A stretch of 64,000 bases of DNA from DDH964 sp963806685 (GTDB lineage: Bacteria; Desulfobacterota; Desulfuromonadia; Desulfuromonadales; DDH964). The stretch covers positions 41,934 through 105,933 of the forward strand of contig CAWDZB010000025.1 in the NCBI GenBank assembly GCA_963806685.1, read 5' to 3'. The translations under genes and the position numbers were made by a program. A model generated the notes under the pieces. It ran no database searches. It saw only the letters and a program-made list of their open reading frames with translations, and was not told the origin of the DNA. Shown here in pieces: positions 55,055-61,582 of this stretch (the stretch's first letter is position 1; each line of letters starts with the position of its first letter).

Positions 55055-55894
55055 ATGAGCTTTTTGGATTTCGTCCGGCCGGTGTCATCCTGGTCGGTGC
55101 AGCAGCTCCGCGATTTTCTCCTTGAACATCACCCCGACAGCCTGACCCTGCTCGATATCCGCCAGGCCGCGGAATTCGCCGCCGGACATCTGCCCGGGGC
55201 GATCAACATCCCGCTGGCCGAGCTGCAGGAGCGGCAGGGGGAGCTAGACCCCCAGGCGTCATTGGTCGTCTACTGTGGTAACGGTATGCGCAGCCGCGCC
55301 GCCGCAGCTGCCCTTGGTCATGCCGGGTTCCGGGCGGTTCACCACCTGGTCGGCGGGCTCAAGGCCTGGCGGGGCGTTTTCGCCGAGGGGCTGCCCGCCG
55401 ACGAGCTGAGGCGGTTCGAGCGCTTCACCCTCCCGGCTGCCCATGCCGCGCTGGCCTGGTGTCTCGAGGAGGGGACGCGCAGCTTTTATGCTGAGGTGGC
55501 GGATATGATTCGCGACGCCGAGCTGACCGCGCTGTTCCGCGACCTGGTGGCTGCCGAGGAGCATCACAAGGCGACCCTGCTGGCGGTCTACGAAGCCCTG
55601 CGCGGGGCCTCGGCAGCGTCCGATTTCCCCCAGTGCGAGATCGGCGAGGTCGCGGAAGAGGGTTACATGGAAGGGGGAATGACGGTTATCGAGGCCGTCG
55701 ACTGGGCGCGGCGCCAGCCGGCCGGGCGAATTCTGGAGCTGGCCATGGCGGTGGAGACCAACGCCCTCGACCGCTACCTCTTTCTTCACCGCCGGCTGCC
55801 CGACGAGAATTCTCGGCGGGTTTTCGAGGTTCTCGCCGACGAGGAGCGACGCCACCTGAAGCGGCTGGCCGCGGTTCTGGAACATTTCGTCTGA
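55055..55894 (+). CDS. Rhodanese-ferritin-like fusion protein
   Basis: A 279-residue fusion. Residues 10-115 are a rhodanese domain with active-site C74 (VVYCGNGMRSRA) for sulfane-sulfur transfer. Residues 125-279 are a ferritin/rubrerythrin-like four-helix domain with paired Glu/His (CLEEGTRSFYAEVADM, VAAEEHHKATLL, AVETNALDRY, ADEERRHLKRL), suggesting a di-iron site. Probably a sulfur/oxidative-stress protein in the cytoplasm. GAGG lies upstream of the ATG at 55055. Confidence 0.9.
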   Translation: MSFLDFVRPVSSWSVQQLRDFLLEHHPDSLTLLDIRQAAEFAAGHLPGAINIPLAELQERQGELDPQASLVVYCGNGMRSRAAAAALGHAGFRAVHHLVGGLKAWRGVFAEGLPADELRRFERFTLPAAHAALAWCLEEGTRSFYAEVADMIRDAELTALFRDLVAAEEHHKATLLAVYEALRGASAASDFPQCEIGEVAEEGYMEGGMTVIEAVDWARRQPAGRILELAMAVETNALDRYLFLHRRLPDENSRRVFEVLADEERRHLKRLAAVLEHFV

Positions 55895-55914
55895 GAATGG
55901 GCCGCGGATATCCC

Positions 55915-55999
55915 GGAGAAGGCCAATGCTCTGCCCAGGGCATTGGCCTTCTCCGTAGTTGGACTGACGGGGCGGCCGACAACGGCCGCCCCGTTTTTT
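55915..55999 (+). terminator. Tandem hairpins, the second an intrinsic terminator
   Basis: 55915-55954: 15-bp stem GGAGAAGGCCAATGC / GCATTGGCCTTCTCC with a 10-base loop. 55967-55999: 12-bp stem ACGGGGCGGCCG / CGGCCGCCCCGT with a 4-base loop followed by TTTTT. They end the rhodanese-ferritin transcript and face the convergent acpH gene. Confidence 0.88.
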
Positions 56000-56580
56000 C
56001 AGGGGAGAGGCTGGTGGCGCAGATGGTTGCGGGCCGCGGCGAGGAATTCCTCGCAGTCGGTTTCCAGTGCAGGGGCATGGCGCAGCATCTCGGCGAGCCC
56101 CGCGCCCAGGTCCCGGGGGCGGCGCAGGCGCTGGCCGAGCCGTTCCAGGGCACGGCCAACCGCTTCCGGCCGGCGATAGGAGGTCAGCCAATCGTGGCCG
56201 ATCATCCGCGGCGCAACCGTCTGGAAACCCTCCGGGAGCAGCGGCAGATACGACTCGATGTCACGGTAGACTCCGGCGGCGAAATCGGCAAGGGGAAGCT
56301 GGCTGTGGCGCTGCCAGTTGCGGGCCAGGAAGTGGTCGTAGAAGACATCGACCAGGATGCCCCGGCAGAGGCCGAAGACCGGGTCGAGGCGTTCCCTGCT
56401 GCGCCGGAAAGCGGCGTTGTCCTGGGCAAAGACGTCGACCTGGCGATGCTGGCGCAGGCCGCGCCGTAGCGGCTCCGGCCAGCTGCCGCCCAAGGGGCCC
56501 TTGACGAAGTCCCCGGCCAGGTTGCCGAGCCGACAGAGGGGTTCGGGGTCGGCGAGGTAGAGATGGACCAGGTAGTTCAC
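55999..56580 (-). CDS. acpH: Acyl carrier protein phosphodiesterase
   Basis: A 193-residue AcpH-family HD-like hydrolase that removes the phosphopantetheine arm from ACP. Family hallmarks: MNYLVHLYLADPEPLCRLGN, the NLAGDFVKG segment, RGLRQHRQVDVFAQ and LVDVFYDHFLARNW. Full length. Convergent with the rhodanese-ferritin gene and ending at its terminator. Confidence 0.92.
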   Translation of the reverse strand: MNYLVHLYLADPEPLCRLGNLAGDFVKGPLGGSWPEPLRRGLRQHRQVDVFAQDNAAFRRSRERLDPVFGLCRGILVDVFYDHFLARNWQRHSQLPLADFAAGVYRDIESYLPLLPEGFQTVAPRMIGHDWLTSYRRPEAVGRALERLGQRLRRPRDLGAGLAEMLRHAPALETDCEEFLAAARNHLRHQPLP

Positions 56581-56692
56581 TGGTCGTTACCGACGGATTT
56601 CGGCCAGCTGCAGCATTCCCTCGACAGGAGCAGCAGGCTCCAGATCGGGACCAAGGCTGTATTTCGGCAGGCCATTTGCCAGGTTTGTCGAA

Positions 56693-57007
56693 TCACTGGC
56701 GGCGGATGGTGTCGACGCGCAATTGCCTCCCCCACATGCGCATGGTGACGCCGCCGGGGAGCAGCTCGCCGCTGACCCTGACCGCCAGTCCGTCCCGGCA
56801 GAACTCGGCGGGGAGATTGAGGGGCTCGAAGCGCCGGCCGTCGTCGGCGACCAGGCCGCAAAAGCCTCCCTCGAGGCGGACCATGACCACCTTGCCGGAG
56901 AACTCTACCCGGCTGGGGGACGGGGCGACAGGACGGGAGGAACCGGCGGCGGGATGGGAACAGGCGGCGAGGAGCAGCAACAGCGACCCAACCAAAAGAC
57001 GGCGCAT
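56693..57007 (-). CDS. Small lipoprotein
   Basis: 104 residues: signal peptide with lipobox LLAAC (Cys16), then a compact beta-rich domain (RVEFSGKVVMVRLEGGFCGLV; LAVRVSGELLPGGVTMRMWG). The sequence resembles small OB-like lipoproteins with an unknown role. ACGGAGGAG precedes the ATG at 57007. It lies 25 bp downstream of the M23 peptidase gene, probably in one transcript. Confidence 0.72.
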   Translation of the reverse strand: MRRLLVGSLLLLLAACSHPAAGSSRPVAPSPSRVEFSGKVVMVRLEGGFCGLVADDGRRFEPLNLPAEFCRDGLAVRVSGELLPGGVTMRMWGRQLRVDTIRRQ

Positions 57008-57032
57008 GGCACTCCTCCGTGGGGTGAAAAGG

Positions 57033-58337
57033 TCAGCGGCCGGCATCGGTCGGCGGCGCCTGGGCGACGGCCTGGCGTCCTTCGAGGGCGGCCAGCAGCG
57101 TGTCGGCCTGGGCCTTGAATTCGGCGAGGTGCGCCTTGGATACTGGGGCGGTGGAGGCGGACTTGAGCTTGGTCGGATTGATCGGCTGGCCATTCTTGCG
57201 CATGCGGAAGCAGAGATGCGGACCGGTGGCAAGGCCGGTGGCGCCGACGTAGCCGATGACCTGTCCCTGGGTAACCCGTTTCCCCCTGCTCATCCCCCGG
57301 GCGAAACGGCTCATGTGCAGGTAGATGCTTTCCAGACCGTTGCTGTGCCGCAGTTTGATGAAGTTGCCGTTGTATTTGGCCCGGCCGATCACGCTGATGG
57401 TACCGTCGCCGATGGCCATGATCGGGGTGCCGACCGGCGCCGCGTAATCGATCGCCGGGTGGGCCTTCCAGGTCTTGGTGATGGGGTGGAAGCGATGCAG
57501 GGAATAGCCCGATGAGATCCGGCTGAAGGCCAGCGGAGCGCGCAGAAAGGCCTTGCGCACGCTGTTTCCTGCGGTGTCGAAATAGGCCGGCCGGCGGTTG
57601 CCGTCCTGGAACAGGAAGGCGTTGTAACGCTCCCCCTGGTTGACGAACTGGGCGGCCAGGATCTTGCCGTAGCCTGCCGGCTGGCCGTCGCGGAAGCGCT
57701 TTTCGACCAGCGCCTGGAAGGAATCCCCCTCGCGGATGTCGCGAATGAAGTCGATATCCCAGGCAAAGATATCGGCCAGGGAAATGGCCAGCTCGGGATT
57801 TTCACCGATCTCGCTCACCGCATCAAAGAGGCTGGAGGTGATGGTGCCGTGGACCAGGGCGGTGCGCACCGTGTAGGCGATGGGTACCTTCGAGACGTCG
57901 AAACCGTCATCGGTGGCGCGGACGATCAACTGGTCGTCACGGTCGATGTCGTATTCGAAGCGATCCACGGCGCCATCCTGGAGGCAAATCTTGAAGGGCT
58001 GGCCGGCGCAGATCCCCGACAGCGGGAAAACCTTGCGGCTGGTCGTCGCCAGGTCGTGGAGCTGCCGGGCGTTGAAATAGCCGCCGAGCAGCCCGGTGAT
58101 GGTATCGCCGGGCTGGATCGTCCCCGCGACAACCTTCCTGAGCACCTGCGGCTGCGGCGGGGCGCTGATTTCGGCGGGCGCGGTGCGTGCCTCGATCTGC
58201 GGCACCACGGCGCGCAGTGCGAAAAAACCCGCTGCCAGGATCAGAACCGCCGCAAGCAGAATGATAAAGGGGCGGCGCGCCCGGCTGGTGCGGGGCGGCG
58301 GCTCGGTGCCGAGCGGAGGGGTCAAATCGAAGTTCAC
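57033..58337 (-). CDS. M23-family peptidoglycan endopeptidase-like protein
   Basis: A 434-residue protein with an N-terminal transmembrane anchor (FIILLAAVLILAAGFFAL), a region related to OapA/LysM-like modules (VVAGTIQPGDTITGLLGGYF), and a C-terminal LytM/M23 domain. His and Asp of the zinc site are in KAHPAIDYAAP; the other motif is GPHLCFRM where most M23 enzymes have H-x-H, so the usual third zinc ligand is Cys. I prefer the GTG at 58337, where GAGGA precedes; a TTG at 58349 is possible. Likely acts on the cell wall in the periplasm. Confidence 0.87.
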   Translation of the reverse strand: MNFDLTPPLGTEPPPRTSRARRPFIILLAAVLILAAGFFALRAVVPQIEARTAPAEISAPPQPQVLRKVVAGTIQPGDTITGLLGGYFNARQLHDLATTSRKVFPLSGICAGQPFKICLQDGAVDRFEYDIDRDDQLIVRATDDGFDVSKVPIAYTVRTALVHGTITSSLFDAVSEIGENPELAISLADIFAWDIDFIRDIREGDSFQALVEKRFRDGQPAGYGKILAAQFVNQGERYNAFLFQDGNRRPAYFDTAGNSVRKAFLRAPLAFSRISSGYSLHRFHPITKTWKAHPAIDYAAPVGTPIMAIGDGTISVIGRAKYNGNFIKLRHSNGLESIYLHMSRFARGMSRGKRVTQGQVIGYVGATGLATGPHLCFRMRKNGQPINPTKLKSASTAPVSKAHLAEFKAQADTLLAALEGRQAVAQAPPTDAGR

Positions 58338-58467
58338 GGAATTCCTCAACCTTCAGGGCCGACCCGGAGGGACCCGGGAGCCGGCAATGGCAGCGACATG
58401 GAAAGTGGCGCCATCTTAGCAGGAGCCCGGGCGATTTGTCCAGCGACCGGGAGGGGCGACGGGCAGC

Positions 58468-58483
58468 CATTTCAGTTGAAATG
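58468..58483. promoter_or_regulatory. Inverted repeat in the divergent M23/M20 region
   Basis: Perfect 7-bp arms CATTTCA and TGAAATG around GT, midway between the divergent peptidase genes. It could be an operator, but no regulator is suggested by the sequence. Confidence 0.35.
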
Positions 58484-58551
58484 AACCGGGGGATGAGCTA
58501 CACATGGGGGCATTCCGCCCGGGCTCCGGGTTGTCCCAAGGAGAGTTGCCG

Positions 58552-59688
58552 ATGATCGATGCCGACCGCCTCGCCGCCGAGTTCGCCCGGATGGCGGCCA
58601 TCGCCAGTCCCCCTCGCCGCGAGGGGGCCATGGCCCGTTACCTCGCCGATCGCTTTGCCGCCCTCGGTGCCGAGGTGGTTTTTGACGAGGCCGGTCGCGC
58701 GGTGGAGGGCGAATCCGGCAACCTGATCGCCCGCTTTCCCGGTAATGGCGAGGCGCTGATGCTGTCGGTGCACATGGACACCGTCGAGCCCTGCCTCGGC
58801 GTCAAGCCGGTGCTCTGGAACGGGATCTTCACCAGCGCCGGCGAGACGATCCTCGGCGCCGACGACAAGGCCGGTATCGCCGAGCTGATCGAGGCCATCG
58901 AGGTGCTGCGGGCGGAACACATCCCCCATCCTCCCCTCGAGGTGGTGGTAACGATCTGCGAGGAGGTCGGCCTGGTCGGCGCCAAGCACCTCGACTATGC
59001 GCTGCTCACCGCCCGCCGCGGACTGGCTCTCGACACCTCCGGGGTCGACCTGGTGATCCACCGCGCGCCGGCCGCCAACAAGCTGCGCTTTGAAATCACC
59101 GGGCGCGAGTCCCACGCCGGCATCGCCCCGGAGAAGGGGATCTCTGCCATCGAGGTCGCCGGCCGGGCGATCGCCACCATGCGCCTCGGCCGCATCGATG
59201 CCGAGACCACCGCCAACCTCGGCACCATCGCCGGCGGCCAGGCGACCAACATCGTGGCACGCAGCGTGGTCGTCGAGGGTGAGGCGCGCAGCCACGACGC
59301 CGGCAAGCTGGCGACGCAGACCGCGCACATGGTCGAATGCTTCGAGGCCGCCGCCCGGGACAGTAGCCGGGAAATCGACGGCCGCCAGCTGCAGGCCCGG
59401 GTCGAAACCGAGGTCGTGGCCGACTACCCGCTGATGAACGTCGTCGAGAGTGCGCCGATCGTCACCCTGCTGCAGCGCGCCGCCGACAACCTCGGCCGTT
59501 CCCTGGAGATCGGCGCCGCCGGCGGGGGGTCCGACGCCAACGTCTTCAACGGCCACGGCATCGAGACCGTGATCGTCGGCACCGGCATGACCAATGTCCA
59601 TACGGTTAACGAGTCGGTGAGCGTCGCCGACATGGTGCGGGTCGCCGAGCTGCTGGTGGAGACGATCCGAATGGCAACTGATAGCTGA
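58552..59688 (+). CDS. M20-family peptidase (PepT-like)
   Basis: A 378-residue zinc dipeptidase/tripeptidase-type enzyme. Metal-site motifs: LMLSVHMDTVEP (His-Asp), LGADDKAGIAEL (Asp) and TICEEVGLVGAKHL (catalytic Glu-Glu), then the His/Asp of GRESHAG and the final GTGMTNVHT. It cleaves N-terminal residues from small peptides in the cytoplasm. I start at the ATG at 58552 with AAGGAGAG upstream. The last codons run into a repeat (59676-59743). Confidence 0.9.
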   Translation: MIDADRLAAEFARMAAIASPPRREGAMARYLADRFAALGAEVVFDEAGRAVEGESGNLIARFPGNGEALMLSVHMDTVEPCLGVKPVLWNGIFTSAGETILGADDKAGIAELIEAIEVLRAEHIPHPPLEVVVTICEEVGLVGAKHLDYALLTARRGLALDTSGVDLVIHRAPAANKLRFEITGRESHAGIAPEKGISAIEVAGRAIATMRLGRIDAETTANLGTIAGGQATNIVARSVVVEGEARSHDAGKLATQTAHMVECFEAAARDSSREIDGRQLQARVETEVVADYPLMNVVESAPIVTLLQRAADNLGRSLEIGAAGGGSDANVFNGHGIETVIVGTGMTNVHTVNESVSVADMVRVAELLVETIRMATDS

Positions 59689-59743
59689 AAGCTGTCAGCA
59701 ATTAGCTGTAAGCTTGGAGTCAAAAACTGATAGCTGAAAGCTG
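59676..59743. repeat. 19-bp direct repeat overlapping the M20 peptidase stop codon
   Basis: AACTGATAGCTGAAAGCTG occurs at 59676-59694 and again at 59725-59743, with further AGCTG words around. The first copy contains the stop codon of the peptidase gene. Confidence 0.8.
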
Positions 59744-59767
59744 AGAGCTGACAGCTGGTGTTAAGCG

Positions 59768-60943
59768 ATGAAATTCCCGGTATCGCCCCATATCGAGCAG
59801 GTCCACTTCCCGCCGATCTCCGAGGTCAAGGAATGGCTGGGCGGCCGGACCTTCCCGCCGGAGCGGCCGCTGATCGACCTTTGCCAGGCGGTTCCCGACT
59901 ATCCGCCGGCAACCGAACTGGTGGCGCACCTCAAAACCCTGCTCGACGACCCGGCGACCTCCCGCTATACCCCCGACGAGGGTCTGCCCGCGGTCCGTGC
60001 GGCGGTCTGCGCCTGGTACGCTAGGCGCTACGGCGCCGGGCCCGGTCCCGAGCAGCTCTGCCTGACCATCGGAGCCAGCCAGGCCTTCTGGTTGGCGATG
60101 ACGGTTCTCTGCCAGGCCGGCGACGAGGTGGTCGTCCAACTCCCCGCCTATTTCGACCACCCGATGGCGCTGCAGGCCCTGGGTATCCGCTGCGTCTTCG
60201 CTCCCTTCGATCCCGGCAGCGGCGGGCGGCCCGACCCGGAGATCATCGCCTCGCTGATCAGCGAGCGGACCCGGGCGATCCTGCTGGTCTCCCCGAGCAA
60301 CCCGACCGGCGCCATCATCCCCCCGGCCACCCTCGGCACCATCTGCGAACTGGCCCGCGCCCGGAATGTCGCCCTGGTCCTCGACGAGACCTACAACGTC
60401 TTCCTCCCCGGCAATGCCCGCCCCCACCAGCTCTTTTGCGATCCGGCGTGGACCGACCATTTCGTCCACCTCGCCTCCTTCGGCAAGACCTTCGCGCTGA
60501 CCGGCTACCGGGCCGGGGCGCTGGTCGCCTCCGCCCCCTTCATCCGTCACGCCCTGAAGGTGCAGGACACCATGGCGGTCTGCCAGCCGCGGATCACCCA
60601 GCAGGCGGTGCGCTTTGGTTGCGAGCACCTCAATGCCTGGACCGCGACCAACAACGCCATGATGCAGCGTCGCCATGATATCTTCCGCCAGGAGTTCCTG
60701 CGCCCCGGCAACCCCTTCGACCTGGTCGCCAGCGGCGGCTTCTTCGCCTGGGTACGCCACCCCTGGACCGGCCTCACCGGCCGCCAGGCCGCGCGGCGCC
60801 TCGCCGATCTGGCCAACCTGATCTGCCTTCCCGGCGAGGTCTTCGGCCCCGGCCTCGAGCCCTATTTGCGGCTGGCCTTCGGCAATGTGGCCGAGGCTGA
60901 CGTTCCGGCGGCGGTGGAGCGGTTTCGGGAGCTGGATGGCTGA
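59768..60943 (+). CDS. PLP-dependent aminotransferase (class I/II)
   Basis: A 391-residue fold-type I aminotransferase. It shows the cofactor pocket motifs IGASQAFWLAM, SPSNPTGAIIPP (Asn), LVLDETYN (Asp/Tyr) and the PLP Lys in SFGKTFALTGYR, with the C-terminal Arg in LRLAFGN. Most like aspartate/kynurenine-type enzymes; the substrate cannot be set from sequence. Directly downstream of the M20 peptidase, separated by the repeat. Confidence 0.9.
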   Translation: MKFPVSPHIEQVHFPPISEVKEWLGGRTFPPERPLIDLCQAVPDYPPATELVAHLKTLLDDPATSRYTPDEGLPAVRAAVCAWYARRYGAGPGPEQLCLTIGASQAFWLAMTVLCQAGDEVVVQLPAYFDHPMALQALGIRCVFAPFDPGSGGRPDPEIIASLISERTRAILLVSPSNPTGAIIPPATLGTICELARARNVALVLDETYNVFLPGNARPHQLFCDPAWTDHFVHLASFGKTFALTGYRAGALVASAPFIRHALKVQDTMAVCQPRITQQAVRFGCEHLNAWTATNNAMMQRRHDIFRQEFLRPGNPFDLVASGGFFAWVRHPWTGLTGRQAARRLADLANLICLPGEVFGPGLEPYLRLAFGNVAEADVPAAVERFRELDG

Positions 60944-61042
60944 ATCTGAGGGGTGGAGAAGAACCTTTCAACGGCCTTGGTTCACGCAACGCCAGGGATC
61001 GAAAATCCAGATCTCAACTTCGCCGGTCCCGGCCGGCCGCCG

Positions 61043-61470
61043 GGTGGCTTTCTTTGCTGGGCCCAAAGAAAGTCACCAAAGAAAGGGCCTGCCACTGGGC
61101 GTGGGGCCATGCGTGGGCGGGACGGGGGATTCGTCAACATAGATTGCTGTGGCGCGCCCTGTTCGGCAATCCTGCTGCCAAAGACGCCGGGGCCCATCCG
61201 TCTGGGGCCCCGGGTGCGGTGCGGGGTGTCGAGCCATTACCGCTGCGTCGTCGTTGACCGCCCCCTCGGAGGAAAAGGCCTCTGCATACCACAGGGGGGC
61301 TGGGGAGGGACAGCCCCCCGCTTCCAGGCTACGGAGATCTGCTGCTCGCTTTTGCAGGCAGCGAGTTCATTGTCGGCGTAACACTGGCGACCGTGGTGCT
61401 CCCCGCCAGGGGCCGCCGTTTTCTTTGCTGACTTTCTTTTCGGCGGGATAAAAAGAAAGTCAGGCGGGGT
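61043..61470. mobile_element. MITE-like element with terminal inverted hairpins
   Basis: About 430 non-coding bases bounded by two related hairpins: left CTTTCTTTG...CAAAGAAAG (61048-61072) followed by TCACCAAAGAAAG, right TGACTTTCTTTT...AAAAGAAAGTCA (61429-61462) preceded by CTTTG. Each end is roughly the reverse complement of the other (shared AAAGAAAGTCA and CAAAGAAA), as in terminal inverted repeats. No transposase inside. It occupies the gap between the aminotransferase gene and hrpB. Confidence 0.6.
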
Positions 61471-61582
61471 GTGGGGCGCAGCGCCCGCGGTCTTGATTCT
61501 TGACCGAGCGTTCCGAATCAGCCCCACCGCCGCTGGGTAGCTTCAATACAATTCGCGATCCGATCGCCGTTTCCGCCTGGAT

